The notes under the pieces: model-generated | Seen by the model: the letters and a program-made list of their open reading frames with translations, nothing else | Database searches by the model: none | Told to the model about the DNA's origin: nothing | Shown: positions 51,109 to 64,000 of the stretch, one piece after another | Position numbering within the stretch: the stretch's first letter is position 1 | How the letters are laid out: the number at the start of each line of letters is the position of its first letter | Assembly: GCF_047495875.1 (NCBI RefSeq) | Contig: NC_092474.1 | Coordinates: forward strand, 4,481,001-4,545,000 | DNA from: Pithys albifrons albifrons | Lineage: Eukaryota > Chordata > Aves > Passeriformes > Thamnophilidae | Direction: 5' to 3' | Length of the DNA: 64,000 nucleotides | Position numbers and translations under genes: made by a program

Positions 51109-51348
51109 GAGTTGGGTTGGAAAGAACCTTAAAGCTTATCTTGTCCCACCCTCTGCCATGTGCAGGGACACCTTCCACTGTCCCAGGTTGCTCAGAGCTC
51201 CATCCAACCTGGCCTTGGACACTCCCAGGCATGGGACAGCCACAGCTTCTCTGGGCAGTCTGTGCCAGGGCATCACCACCCTCACAGGGGAGAATTTCTT
51301 CCTAATATCTAATGCAAACCTGCACTCTCTCAGTTTAAAGCAGTTGTA
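51109..51348 (-). mobile_element. CR1 3'-end fragment
   Basis: The plus strand shows GAGTTGGGTTGGAAAGAACC, CCACCCTCTGCCATGTGCAG, GGACACCTTCCACTGTCCCA, CATCCAACCTGGCCTTGGAC, TCTGGGCAGTCTGTGCCAGG and GAATTTCTTCCTAATATCTA. These are the reverse complement of CR1 3' sequence. The extreme 3' tail is missing at the left, and the right side is truncated inside the untranslated region. The subfamily resembles that at 12271-12521 rather than the pair at 29 and 34 kb. Confidence 0.92.
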
Positions 51349-51931
51349 CCACTCAAGTCTTGAGTCCCTATGAATGCATCCTACCTGAATTCTTATTGCA
51401 AGGCAAGTGCTCTGGATGTTCCCTGTATCCTGGTTCCAGAGTTATTAGAACCTTCATGGAATACACCACAGCCTTCTCTGTCTGCATACCTGGCTCACCT
51501 TTCAAGGGAGACAAGGGCAAGGAGGAAGGTGGTGCACATCTGGAACTCAGGGTTCTGTGCAATCCAACTGAGTAACTGCTTTAGTGCTTGAGAGTTTTCC
51601 ACTGAATTACTTGTTCTGGTACTTTATCTTTCCTGCAAAATTCTCTTAAAGGATATCTCCTCGTCAGAAAAGAAAAATGAAGATTTATTAAGAACCAAAG
51701 AGGATTGTACATATTCTCTTTAATTTGCCTTGATTTTGCTGATTTTGTTTTGAATCCTGTGAGATGCCAGCTCTTCTAGGTCTCACATTTGTATCAGCCA
51801 TGCAGCTAATGAGGGTGTTTGGGCTGTGATTGTATTGAATCACAGCTGCCATTCAGGCAGCAGAAATATCCTCTGACAAACTCGATGTGTGGCCTGGAGT
51901 AGCAAGTAAATTTTGTGATGCACTTTATGGA

Positions 51932-52017
51932 TTTGATTGTTTCAGCATTCATGACAGTAATTTTCAATCACTTTGATTATGATTGTTTTTGCACTCATGA
52001 CACTAATTTTTCATGGC
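51932..52017. repeat. Imperfect tandem duplication with a 46-bp period
   Basis: The phrase GATTGTTTCAGCATTCATGA with its CAGTAATTTTCA tail (from 51935) recurs from 51981 as GATTGTTTTTGCACTCATGA with CACTAATTTTTCA. The copies differ at several positions, so the duplication is older than the one at 31162. Confidence 0.75.
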
Positions 52018-53570
52018 ATCCTCAGTGAAACATGTCAGGGTAGCAAATCTAAGGTTCTAAATGTGGCCATTTCTGTAAGAGAGAACAGCTCTTGGAGTAT
52101 CAGTCCTGGCTTTGTGATTCCTCTCAGGAATTTGGACAGCCCGTGGACTTAGGGGTTATCTGAGGGAATAGTTGGTGAGATCTTTGGGCTTTGTGTCCAG
52201 CTACGGGTGTATCCCTGCTCTCTCATGCTGAGCATGATACTCCAGTGAGTCTCAGCAGTGCCCCTTGAGGAGGATATAACCCCGTGGTGGCAGAGGAATC
52301 ATCACTTCTGCAGGAAGTTATTCAATCAGCATTAGGATATACCTGGAGAACTGCCCTCATTACACAGTTCTCTCTCTATTAGACATTTCTGTTTGCCTTG
52401 GTTTTCCTTTGAAATGCAGAATGCTCCTGGTTGAGGAGACAGCTTGTAGCTGTTTGCTGGAGATACTGACGTGGATGAATGTCTGACTCTGAGGTGGTGG
52501 TCGTGAATTTGATAGTTATATATGGAGATTTGTGCTCAGTTAACTTTTACATCCTCTTTGGGAGCTACTGGGGATGTTTCAAACTCGGGTTATATATGAA
52601 GATTTTAATCTGTGTCATAAATTGATGCAGCTACTGGAATAATTGTGGGAAAGAAGGCAGGATGGAATGAGACAGAACAGGGTGAAGAGTTGCGTGTGTG
52701 TTGCTTGCAGTTCCTGCTGATGTTCTCAGCTGATGTCCATTTCAAAGACTGTGTTAGGGGATAAAATATCTCTCAGAGTGAATAAAGCAGATACAATCTA
52801 ATCCTTAAAAGCTTTTGCATGTCTGATGTTCAATTATGATACCAGATGTATAGGGCAGAGCAGTGGTTGGTGTAAATCAGTGTAGCTCTGTAAATTGTGG
52901 ACCAAATGGAATTTTAGTTTAAGTGAACACCACACGTTGTGCAAAGACATGAATCCAGCTGTGAGATAAGCCAAATTCTATCCTACAATAGGGCTCCTGT
53001 TTCTCCAGTGTAAGTGAAAAATTAAAATTAAAAATAATCTAAATATTCAGCTGTAATTGAACACGATGGCATGGATTATGAAGACATTGGGCCTTTCATT
53101 AATCTGTGTTAATATGTATGCAGAAATCAATCAACTCAAACATGATTTACTGTTGTTTTTAGCAAAAAGCATTTAAAGGTCTCCTTTCTTCTGGTAAGTA
53201 ATGTAAATGAGCAGAATATTAAATCCTACACTATATCCATTAGGAAATCAAGCAGTTAAACAAGTGTGAGTGGTTTAATTCTCAGAGGAGTTTAAAAGCT
53301 TTTCCATTATGTTATTAACTACACATTAGCAGAGAATAATGCTTAATGAAAAAAGCCTTCAATATCCCAAAATACACAAATCTGCGTAACAGGAAAATAC
53401 TGGCCTGACTTCCAAATACTACTGAGTGACAGCTGCATTGCAAAATTAATATAGGACCTCATTAATGAAACAGTCAGAAGGCATGAGATCTTTTTTGTAT
53501 GACATGAGGTCAACAAAGTAGAAGGAATAGCTAATTGTGGTCAAACAAGGCCAGGTAACCAAGAATGCTC

Positions 53571-53667
53571 TGTGTGTGTGTGTGGTGGGCTGGGTGGGGA
53601 CTTTTTGTTGTTTGGGGTTGTTTGTGGGGTTTTTTTATTATGGTTTGGGTTTATTTTTATGGTTTTT
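53571..53667. repeat. G/T-rich low-complexity tract
   Basis: A short (TG)7-like run at 53571-53584 leads into almost pure G/T sequence (GGTGGGCTGGGTGGGG, then TTTGGGG, TGTGGGG and TTTGGG spaced by T-runs). The strand is strongly purine/keto-biased. It encodes a Trp/Gly/Phe-rich frame that is purely compositional. Confidence 0.8.
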
Positions 53668-56600
53668 CCCAACAACCTCTTTTTGAAAAGTTATTGTTTA
53701 GATTTTGTGCTCCTACAAGTGTCATAACCATCACCATGAAAGTCTGCACTTAATTCATCAATGTTAATCCTGCACTATAAATCCTCCATCCATTTCTCCC
53801 CTCCACCTACTTCCCACCCTAATAGCTGGCAAGAGAAACTAAAGTTTCATATAAAAAACATTATCCCTGTGTAGAAATGTTGAATGTACTCCTAGACATG
53901 TTTTTTTTTTCCCTTGCAGAATTAGGGCATGAAAAAGGATAACGAATGTTAAGCAAAGTTAAAAACAGATTTAGAGAGAATTAAAAGACAGAAATGTAAG
54001 ATTAGGTTGAACTCACACTTAGGGGGATTAAGAGACTTTCATTTGTCCTTTGATCTCATTTGTATTGCTGTAAAGATCTTTGGGGTCAATGCTGGGGAGG
54101 ATTATCACTGTTCCAAATTATTGTTGGGATTTGCAGTAATGGATTACACACAGGAAAAATGGTCAACCATGGAAATTGCAGATACCTTACTCATTTCAGC
54201 CTTCCATTTTCAACTGGGGCTATTACAAATCCAGCAAATGCTCTCCACTTGATTAGCCTGAAGGTTCCCACACTGTGTGACCAGAGGGAACTGTTACCTG
54301 GCCTCGTTGCACATGGATAGAGTGTAATCCAAGGTTTATAGTGGGAGTAGAATTTTTGGATAAATGCAACCAGTGTAGCTGGTTTCCTTCCATGACCTTT
54401 GACTGGGCAAATTTCCCTGGTGGGAGATGGAAGGCCAGAGGCTGAGAGGGGGCTGTGTCCTGACCTGCTGGGAGTTGGCAGAATGGAGTCACTTAGAGCA
54501 GCTTTCCATCTGGCCCAGCTTTGATGGCCACAGACTGCTACAGGGATATTCCATTATTTATAGAACTGACTTCTGGGCACACAGGACAACTGAGCAGAGA
54601 AAGAAGTCATCTTTTTCCATCTTCTTCTACTTCTATGCTGATTTCCTTTCCTTTCTTATTTATTTGAAGGTATCCTGCCAAAATTTGCCTCAGCTTTTCA
54701 CTTAAGTGCCTGTGTATGCAATACACAGTACTAATTACATACCCTTTGCATCCTTTTTATGACTGTATTCCCACCTCCTTTCTTCCTTTTTTTTTTTCCC
54801 ATAATAACTCAGAAAACCACATGATGTTATCCAGCCACTGAGAAGGCTTATTTAATGCTATACATTTCACTTTTTGATGCCATGAAGCCATCAATTTAAA
54901 TCTCTGGCAGGATCAACTTGCCCTTCATCTTTCAGAGGTAGAGAAATTGAATTCCATGCAGTTTAGTGAGCAAGTCATTTGGATGAGACCTTATTAAGCT
55001 AAGGTCCTGCTGGTTTTGTGTAGATATTACAGATTCCATAACACTCTCCATCAAGGTGGAGTTGTGCTTAAGAGCCCTCAGCCAAATGTTCACTCCTTGT
55101 CACACAGGGCCATGTCAAATGGCTACTTTCCTTTCCCCCTAAGAGCAGTGTAATTTATAATGCCTGAATAATGATGTGGGTTTCTTTTAGAGGAAAGCTG
55201 CTATAGCTCTGCCATCCCTGCAAAGGCCTGGTGATCTTTTTAATTTTCCACATTGCCAGCACTCCCAGAGTGAGTAGTCTGACCGATATCTGGATGAAAA
55301 CCTCATGTTCTCTCTGAAACACTGCAAAGAATTGCAATGGAGAGCAGCCGTGGTTGCAGTATCAATACCTAACTAAATAGCAGTAAAATGTGCACTGACT
55401 GGAGGAAAAATGTCTCATCCCAACCCCACGTTGACTCAAGGACAAGCAGAGAGTGTGCAACTCAGTCACTTAACAGCTTTCTGCCTAATAATGATTGCAG
55501 TCTATAAAATTCATATCACAAGGAACTTCACAGAGCAGATAGGCATAATCCAGCTTTGAAAGGAGCTGGAAAGTTTCCAGACAATGTGGAAGTTTTGTGG
55601 ACACAAACTTTGTCAGGTTAATATTTTGAAGTCTCTCAGGGAGTCAGGAGCTAATTAGACAATGTGCTGAGAAAATACTGATTCCCTGTCATAGCATTCT
55701 CTGACCTCGATCTCTTGCTGAATTAGTCAAAGCATTAAAGAGCTGATAGGTTGACATGTCATTTCTTTTTTTCTTCAAGCATCTAAATTAAGAAGAAATA
55801 CATGGGCAATTAATTTCCCTGTATATGCCTCTGTCTGGATCGTTACTGGAGACTGAAGTGGAGATTTCAGCTTTCCACTTCAAGATCCTTCCCATCAAGA
55901 ATGTAGCTGCAGTTGAAAAACTGAAAATGTCTAAACTGCAACAACATGTGAATTTAAGGGTGGTGGCAGAGTGTGAACTACAAGCCTTCAGAATATTACA
56001 GGCCTTCAGATATGCTCAAAGGTTGGCTAATACCAGTTCAGCTGTCAGCATAATGGGAACTGGATCTGCTTGTGTTTTCTTCGCTGGTGAGTTGAAGGAG
56101 CAGCTTGTATCTGGTACCTTGCAGCTTTTCATTATACATATAGAAGGGTAAAGTGGATTGCAAAACACTAAACCAAGTCAGAGGACAAATTTAGTGCTTC
56201 TTGGTCTTTATAAATAGGGGTCACAGGCTATCAAAGTTAAGTTAAAAAAGCCTTGTGTTAACAACCTGTAGTTGTATTGCAGAGCAGTACAGTACAAGCT
56301 TTCTTTCATCTCACCAGCATCAAATTCCATTATAGTTCCCTTCTGTGTTTCAAGACACACCTTTCATAACAAACCAAACCAGGAACATACTGTTTATTTC
56401 TAACTCCAGCCTGATCAGGGACTCCTTCAAGTAACTTCTGCAGTTACCAGATGTTGATATGCTGCTCTTCTAAGTCAGTGTTTGGGGCTGACTTGGAGTC
56501 CCAGCCTCAAACTGCATAATTTATTGTTTATCTTCTGTTTGCTTGAAAATCAAGAAAATCAGCCAGGTGAAGAGGCAATTGAGAGACAGGGAAGAGCTGG

Positions 56601-56691
56601 GAATTGCCGACCTTTTGGCTAACAAAGCAAACATTGGTGATGGCAGCGAGGTGGAGGGGCAGGAGGAGAAGGCTGAGGAGGATGATCAGGA

Positions 56692-56752
56692 CTGGGGTGT
56701 GGGGGATACTGGAGGAGGGGTATAAACAACTGGGGGTTTGGGGGTTGGTGGT
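56692..56752 (+). repeat. G-rich tract with weak quadruplex potential
   Basis: Runs GGGG, GGGGG, GGGG, GGGGG and GGGGG occur within 60 bases, but two of the loops are about 11 bases, outside the strict 1-7 rule. The tract follows a GAGGAGAAGGCTGAGGAGGA purine stretch (about 56663-56682). Confidence 0.5.
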
Positions 56753-59700
56753 GTGTGACTGCCAGAGAGTCTCAGGAATGGTCAGACTGGGAAGTTTCCT
56801 CAGCACAGGGAGACAGAGATGTCTTGAAGGTACTGAACATAAAGACAAAAAAAGCCCTCTAAACCCTCCACATTTGTTTCTTCAAAGTGAAATGTTATAC
56901 ACTAAACCCACAAACAAACAAAAATAAGTCACCATCATACATTTTTATTTTAATATCTTTAGGTGCTGCAAAGCAAATCGAACTGTACAGGAATAGGGAA
57001 TCAGACAGTGGTCCATCTTATCCATTCTCCGGGGTCCATATGTCCTTTATTCTAAAGAAGACACAAAAGTTTCCCATATAACCTGTTGTCTGCAGTGACC
57101 ACGTGTGTGTTCTCATATCCTCTCTCTGTCCATGTGTTCAGTGTGTCCTTCTCACTCCTGTTTGCTGTAAAGCTCAGTTATAAAAGAACAATTGCACTCA
57201 CAAGACCTGTAAGTTGCAGTCATAACTCAAACTCACCCTCCTAAGGAAGATGAAGTACTTTCCTTTTTCATAAAAATTTTCAGCTATTTTTCATTTTTTG
57301 TCAAGTGTCTCTTTTTGTCATGAAATGCCTATAATTACTACTTACTCTTGTTGCTGGATTGTTTTCTTTTCCAATAGAAACAGTAGAAACTTTAATTGGC
57401 TTCACCTTGTGGAGGGAGTGACACTTCTCTCCCTCCTTTAAGAGATGTATTTGTCAATTAAATAATTTTGAATATTTATTTGGGATACAGCTCCCAGCTG
57501 CTGTTTATTGTGCAAATGCAGCAAGTTATCTTAGGCAGTGTCAAGTTATCCTATTTTTAATTTTTTATTCTATTTTTAAAGAAACTCAGCTCTGTCTGGA
57601 AGCTGTAATTCTGCCCATGAGAAAACGAGCTGTGTATTCCCTGGGAAGATTTTTGGAGAGTCAGGTAATCCCATTCCATGTACGTTTTCATAAAGAAATA
57701 GAAAGGTCTAAGAAACCTTGTCTGTGTGTTTTGCCTACATCAGACAGTAAAAGTTTGCAGGTTGGCTCACAGCTGCAGATGGCACAATATTCTCTTCTCT
57801 TCTCTTCCTGAATGTTTCTGAAGCAGCCAAAGTGAGGCAATCAGGGAACAATTCAGCTCTACCTGCTCTCGGGCAATTTGCATGCTGAGTAAGGAGTAGT
57901 CCCAGATTGTTCTTCTGGTTCCTTCAAGTGGAGCTCCTCTGTTCTTGCTAGAAAAAAATTATGAAAAGATTTCTGCATTTAGGCTTTGTTTCCACTTTGA
58001 CAGAGACCTTCCTCTGTAAATAAACATGCATGTCCTTGACTTTATGATCACTCAACACTCTAAAATTTGGACCATATGCTTCAAAGTACTCCAAAAGAGA
58101 CACTCAAAGAGGCATCATTAATATGAGGATAAGGCCAATGGCCTGGAAAGACAAATAAAAATGCACTCAATTAATAATCAAAACAGTGCTGGTTTTATGA
58201 CTTGCCTGCAGTTTATCATGGGAGTGTCTCCTGTTCAGTGATGCATTTAGGTACATTAATAACCCTGTCTGCTGCAAGCTTATATTGCCTCTTGGTTCTG
58301 GATTATTCATCTTTCCCTTTTGATCAAAAGCACAGACTATTGGATCCTATTGTATTTCAGCTATTCCATCTCTCACGTTTTTTGTTTCCTTTTCCTCCCA
58401 CAAGTGGTGCACATCCATCTAAAAGTGAAATTGTTTCATACCACAAATAAAATTATAAGTCCCTGAGGGTTTCAGCTTCTGTTGCACTCGCAGTTGTTCA
58501 CCCTTTCCAGTTTGTGAGCAATGATCATTTAACATGGAACTCAAGTCAGATTTCCTAAAAAGAAAAAAAAATAAATAAAAGAAGCTTGATGACAGAATGT
58601 GTTTTCCTGTAAATCACACAGATGGAGCAAGACACAGCGATTGTAATGCAGGGCTGACACCCTTTTACACTGTACAGTCATCTAATATTGGTTGCCATAA
58701 ACACTATAAATCAGAGCAGAGTGTAACTGTGCAGTGCAGTTTGGAACACCAGCCTCTGAACCTGATGCAAGATGCCAGCAATAAAACATTCCCCTCCACC
58801 TCAGTCACTTGTTTACAGCTTGTTTGCTGCCTTTCTAAACTTTCCAATGGTTCACACTTGACATCAATTGCTATGGCAAAGGGAGCCCAAATGAGTGGAA
58901 CAGACTTGCCAGCCACTGAACTTGGGCAAATCGCTTCTGGCAGGCCATGGCTGAAGCAGATTGGGTTTGATTCTTAAGGCAATTTCAATATAATTTGTAT
59001 TTTTTCCTTTGCATCCTAGAAATAATTTTAAGAGAGTTGGTGTTTGGATGACTGGCATTAGAAATTCATGTGACTCAGAGCTGAAATTGCAGATCACTCT
59101 TGGTTCCTAATGTCTCTGTGTCATTTTTCTTAGAAGCTGGGTATGTCTCTCATCTGCCATGCCTGGGAGTGAATAGATGACTTTAGGTTTTGTTGTGTTT
59201 AGAGTAACATTTAGGAGTTTTGACATTCATAAAAAAATTTTACTCAAGCCTCTCATCTCTCATCAGTGTTTGGCTGGAGAGAGCTGCTTGTTATGTCTGA
59301 ATCCTCTGCACTGTTACTCGTGGCACTGAATTTGGCTGTGCCCCGTTCCTGATCTGGATGTTTTCAATAGGTGAGTGCCAGCAAACTGCCCTGGAGGGTG
59401 ATGACAGCCCTCTGAAAGATCACATTAATGACAGCAGAGCAGCAACAAGAGTTCTGAAATCCAAGATTTTATACACTTAAGGAAAAGGCTGAATGGAAAT
59501 GTGTGTGCCTGTTGTCTTCCTTTGGCTTCTAGGCTTTGGTTTTCTCTAACCAAGTTCTAACCAAGAATAGCTCTGTGATGACCTGTGCTATGAAGACCCT
59601 GTCTTATGTTCTGAGCCCCAGATTTCTGCTGTCACTGTGAGTGTTCTCTTGGAGAAGTGACAGGTAGAAAGGTCTAGTCCTTCAGGTGCTTCCTTACACT

Positions 59701-62700
59701 GAATTAAAAGCCATGGAGAACATGTGATTGTCAGCATGTGCTGTGAAGGTACCAGGTATCCAAATTGTAGTGAAGAAACAGCAGATTTCACTTGTGACCA
59801 CATTTCATTTACCTTCCAAATCCCTGTGGCTACGTGGCCATACCACAGATCCACAAAGCAGCACTGGGAGTCTCGTGGGATTGGAGAGAAAGTGCCAAAC
59901 AGTGGAAACCCCCATGAGCTTCTTCCCTGGTCCACTGAATCACTATCAAGTCTTACTCTCAGTTCATTTGGTTTTAAGATCAGGCACCAAACCCGCAGTT
60001 CAGGTTTGCATTGCCTTTAATTACAGAACACAGAGCAGTTAATAAAATGGCAGATTAGGCACGTGAGGCACAGCAATCTCCTTTTAAAAACCTCTTTTTA
60101 TTGTCCCTCATCACAGATTAGCAGCAACTGCTAAGCAGTGAGTTTTTTGTGGGCTGCTATTGTGTTTTGTCAGCAGTTATTTTTCAAGTGTTCTTTAAAA
60201 AAATAGATAATTTTTCTGTTTTCCAAGTCTATTTTTTCTAAAGCTGGGCAAAGTTCTTTTCAAGTGCTTTGTGGCTCCTTAGATTCAAACTGTGAGACAC
60301 TGACAGAGAGGAGACTGTTTCAGGATAAAAATAGTATCTTTCCATGGGGGTCTGTCTTTAAAACACTTACAGTTGCTGCCAGGAGAACACATTTCATTAC
60401 AATTACTTTATTTTTCTCTTTAATATTTCAATCTCTTTCTTCTCCTGTCCTCATATGAAAGCAGAGAGGAAGGGTAGCTGTGACAGCTAAAGAGAAATAA
60501 AATTAGCTCTGAATACAACAACTATTAGTGACACATTCTAGAATTATGACAACAAAATAAAGTTGCTCAGACTCCACTGTTTATCACCTGCTACTGGAAA
60601 CCTCCCTGTGCCCTGATATCAGGGGCTGTATTAGTTTATTAAACATCACAGGTAAAGCAGACAAGGAGTGAAGGTGTGTATTTTCAGGGTGAATTTTAAT
60701 TCTTTGTATGGGATAAAAATGAGGCCTTTCAAAATCAATTTACAAAGATACAGTCATGACAAGCTAAAATATAAAGACAAGTTAAAATTTGTGAAATTGT
60801 CTTAAAAGTGTATCAAAAGTCCTTCCTGGCCCCCCAGGCTCAGATCTGGAGTTGAGGGATTTGCACCATGCTTCACATTCATCACTAGAATAAGTTAATT
60901 GGTGGAAATAGTTACTGTAACTTGTCAGTTTTTTCCTAAATACAATTTGATACAAGTGAAACATTGACTTTAAAAGGCAGTTGCAACGGATTATACGACA
61001 TGACATTCTTGAGCCTTACAAATAAATGCTTTGGTTTGCTTTAAGTATAACATAAATATTAACTGAGGAGAAAATCTTAATTGTTGCATGATTTATTGCT
61101 CCTAAATTCATGAAAGTTGATTCAAATGGCTGAATGTTTTTGGTGCCAAGAGGAAGTGGTGGAAAACCACCTATCCTGGCTCTTCAAATTCCTGTCTCTT
61201 GGGCTGGGTGTCTATTTTAGGTGCTGTTACTCAAGGTTCTCACTCTTTGCTGTAAGACAAATGAGAAATTCCCAAAGACCTTCTGTGTCCCAAAGCAGAA
61301 GACAGACCAGCACTTCTATCACATATTCCCAATCTGAATATTCTTTGATTAACCACATCTTTGACCCCTGTGTCACACTGCAGAATTTACAGGTGTGAAT
61401 ATTTTAGGATTTCTATTAGGTTATCATGACAAAATACATGACAGATAGGAAGACAGTCTTACTGCTGTTGACACACTCTGCTGGTTTCGTGAGATATACA
61501 TATATTTAGGACTGATTTAGTCCTTAAAATGAAGGAAAGTAATGATGAGAAAATATGGAGCAGCTGGTAAGCTCCTTATGTATCAACTGGGCAGTTACAA
61601 CATTGTGTGTGTGGGTTTTGAATATAGAATTGTTGGAATAGGTTTTTCATTTTACATCACAGCTCAAAAAAATTTGCCTGGATTGAAAGGGTACATTAAA
61701 AATAAAATAACTGTCGTGTTTTGACTAAATCTGACAAAAACAGAGAGATTCAGAGACCTGCCCCCACTACTTTCTCACCTGTTGGGAGCATTTATTTTGC
61801 AGGGTATTGCAGAGCAGAGGGTTGTGCTCTGCTCTGACAGAGTCTGCAATGGCTCAGTAGAATAGGATGAGTTAATAAAGATGGGGTGACAATTTAAATT
61901 CACAAGTTCCTTTTTGCTGGTTCGTTAAAACTACTGCAAAATCATATTGTACAGTTTGATATATATTTAGCTTTTCCATAGTACTTGTGGTCCACAGCTA
62001 TCAAAGACCTTTAAAAAGAACAGTAAGGGACATTGGGTTATAATTTTGAAATGTGCTGAGATGAATGAAGAGCTCCAGTAGCATTAACTTCTAGTAAGAT
62101 GTGGATTCCTAAGTCACCAGAAAATTTTGAGAGATACAGCCTTTTTTATTTATGTAGAAGGCAAGGAACTAGTGAAGGGACTTGCAGAAGGTTAAGCAAG
62201 AGAAATGGAACCACATCCCTGTTTGTCTTGACTCTGAGCCCAGGATTCCAGCAAGATGCTAACAATGCCTGTCTGCTGGTAAATGAAATCATGTCAGGCA
62301 CGGCTGTAACTTTGTTTTAGGCAGCTGGGCTCTGTTTGGAGAACAGTCCTGGAAAAGAAAATCAAATTTCTTCCATTAGAGCCTGGTGTATGAGATTCTG
62401 AGCACTTCATCTGTTTTTGGAAGTCAGTGGCAGTTCTGTCCTATTCCTTTTTCAAATTGGCAGCTGAAGTGTTGGTTTAAGGCTGGTTAGAGAGGGCTGT
62501 TCCTGGTCACCTTGACTCAGGTCTTACAATAAGTAGGACTGTTAAAGCAGTAGCAACTAAAGATTCTTCAACTATGACAGCTACAAAACATTTTCCCCAT
62601 AATAAACATATTATTGAATATGCATAACAGAAGATATGGTGGAAAGAACTAAGACTAATTAGATTCTGCTGAGCCAAATGGCATTTGACACACATTATAC

Positions 62701-63491
62701 AATATCTGCATATGTTATTAAAACTATGAGTAAGTAAATGCCATTTCTCATTTTCATTTGCAGCAAGGTCCATTTTAAGGCACAATAATTGCATAGATGT
62801 GACATCTGTGGGTTTTTTTCCAAATGTCAAGGGATGCATATTTTTATTTGCTTGTGTTTTTAATCAGTACTTGTCCACCCTGTTGGTTACATGCCCTTGT
62901 GCTTGAAGAAGCAGTGCTGGGCGAGGTTTGCATGCAAATTTTGTATTACACAAAATTATCAAGTTGGTTTTCTCTCCCATTATCTTTGTATTTGTCTGAC
63001 AAATGTGACAGTTCATACAGGCTCTAAATTGTGGCCAGTTGTTTTCCTCTCTTGCAGTCTTCTAGCCTATTATCTTCATTTTTATTTGTTGGTATATGCT
63101 GAATTTTGGCATAACTTTGAATCCAATAGTACTTCAAAGTGCAAACTAGCCAAGGCCTTTGAAAAATATGCTAAAAAGAAAAGAATATTTTCCTGTTCTC
63201 TGTTAACACTGATGTAGTGGCACACTTTGGATGGAATTCTTCTGGCCTGAGAGACAACTTACATTTCTACTCAGGGAATAGTGTCTCACTGCTGTGCTCA
63301 GCCACTTGGAGCAGAATAACTTACACTTTTGAAGAGTTTTCCTGTCTTCTTTGCCCATCCTAAAATCAACACTTCTCTGGTTTAATGCTTACAGAACCTC
63401 CCAAAATGGCAAAGCACACTCATACTCTGATCCAACCTGTGAGATTTCCTAGGTGAGCATTTACTCTTCTGCTTCAAATTCTGGTTCCCTT

Positions 63492-63512
63492 CACGTGCAC
63501 AAAACCCACGTG
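63492..63512. promoter_or_regulatory. Pair of canonical E-boxes
   Basis: CACGTG occurs at 63492-63497 and 63507-63512, 15 bases start to start. The motif is bound by bHLH-zipper factors such as USF, MITF/TFE and MYC/MAX. It contains CpG and is therefore uncommon in this CpG-poor DNA. Function is inference only. Confidence 0.35.
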
Positions 63513-64000
63513 ATTTGTGCTGTGGTTGCCAGGCATGAAGAGGAAATACCAAATTTAAGGCATTCTCTGAGACAATTCTGCTTTCTCTTAAAAATCCACT
63601 GAGGGAGCTCCATCTCAGAGCTCGTAGGATCCATAGATCTCAAATGAAAGTTCCAGGGTTTGCCTCTGGAGATCAAAAGAAATTAGACATGCCTGAACGA
63701 TGTGAACTAAACTAGTGGTAAGAAAATTAAGCAAATTTCAGTGATGTTCTCCAAGTTATGCAAGGAACAATCCTCAGTGTGGGCCCTAACCTGAGATAAA
63801 TGGGAAGACATGTACAAAGAAGGTAGATAATGTTTGTTGGGAACTGCTCAGTTAGAAAAAAATGGAAAAAAACACCAAAATCTGCAACAGGCAGAACTGC
63901 CATTCTGGACACTGAGCTGGATGATGCTCAATGTGAGCTCGATACCACAATCCCTGCCAGGAAAGTGAAAATGGTGAAAAGCAAGAGCCCATTTACCCAA

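Larger units (their letters stand above)
51349..64000. other. AT-rich non-coding stretch to the window end
   Basis: About 12.6 kb without a supportable gene, RNA gene or recognised transposon. It contains the 46-bp-period duplication (51932-52017), the GT-rich tract (53571-53667), a G-rich tract (56692-56752), and two nearby CACGTG boxes (63492-63512). Open frames such as 58597-58977 (126 codons) and 59588-59935 minus (115 codons) match no protein I know. Confidence 0.45.

Noticed and set aside
56528..56848. 106-codon minus-strand frame with a Leu/Ile-rich stretch resembling a membrane segment
   Set aside because: The hydrophobic run is the complement of a GAGGAGAAGG-type purine tract; no start context or family supports it.
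1..64000. tRNA, rRNA, microRNA and viral-insertion genes
   Set aside because: I found no B-box-like tRNA core, rRNA stretch, or viral protein motif by eye. A covariance-model or profile search could still reveal weak cases.

Overview
This window looks like avian nuclear DNA. The support is seven fragments of CR1 non-LTR retrotransposons, several ending in the bird-type 3' tail (GATTCTATGAT-like repeats), low overall repeat density, a CpG-poor AT-rich background, and one sharply bounded GC-rich island. There are no bacterial-style operons, and nearly all open frames in the AT-rich part behave like chance frames. No complete protein-coding gene lies in the window.

Layout. Positions 1-3540 are AT-rich with no exon I can support; if the minus-strand gene below is real, this is its first intron. 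Positions about 3540-4460 form a strong CpG island. On the minus strand it carries what looks like a signal-peptide first exon: ATG at 3819, reading MAGAARLLLGALLCG, with a GTAAGC donor at 3773 and a phase-1 intron. On the plus strand it carries a weaker candidate first exon: ATG at 4291, with donors after 4335 or 4367. The simplest reading is a divergent promoter, or one promoter with an antisense or upstream transcript. A G-quadruplex motif and two short upstream ORFs lie in the island.

Positions 4460-64000 are about 59 kb of AT-rich non-coding DNA, either a long intron of a plus-strand gene or intergenic sequence. It holds a second, smaller CpG-rich patch (10511-10915) with an excellent CTCF-type site, an AT-rich homeobox-site-like stretch just downstream (10920-11300), CR1 fragments (9.4, 10.2, 12.3, 29.2, 33.8, 47.2 and 51.1 kb), a long (TATC)n microsatellite at 41.04-41.17 kb, homopolymer runs, short tandem duplications and two perfect short hairpins flanked by direct repeats. 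A few exon-like segments have good splice signals but no recognisable protein.

I found no viral gene, CRISPR array, tRNA or rRNA gene, or novel multi-gene system. The most useful leads are the divergent CpG-island promoter with its signal-peptide exon, the CTCF-bearing CpG patch, the inverted CR1 pair and the flanked hairpins.
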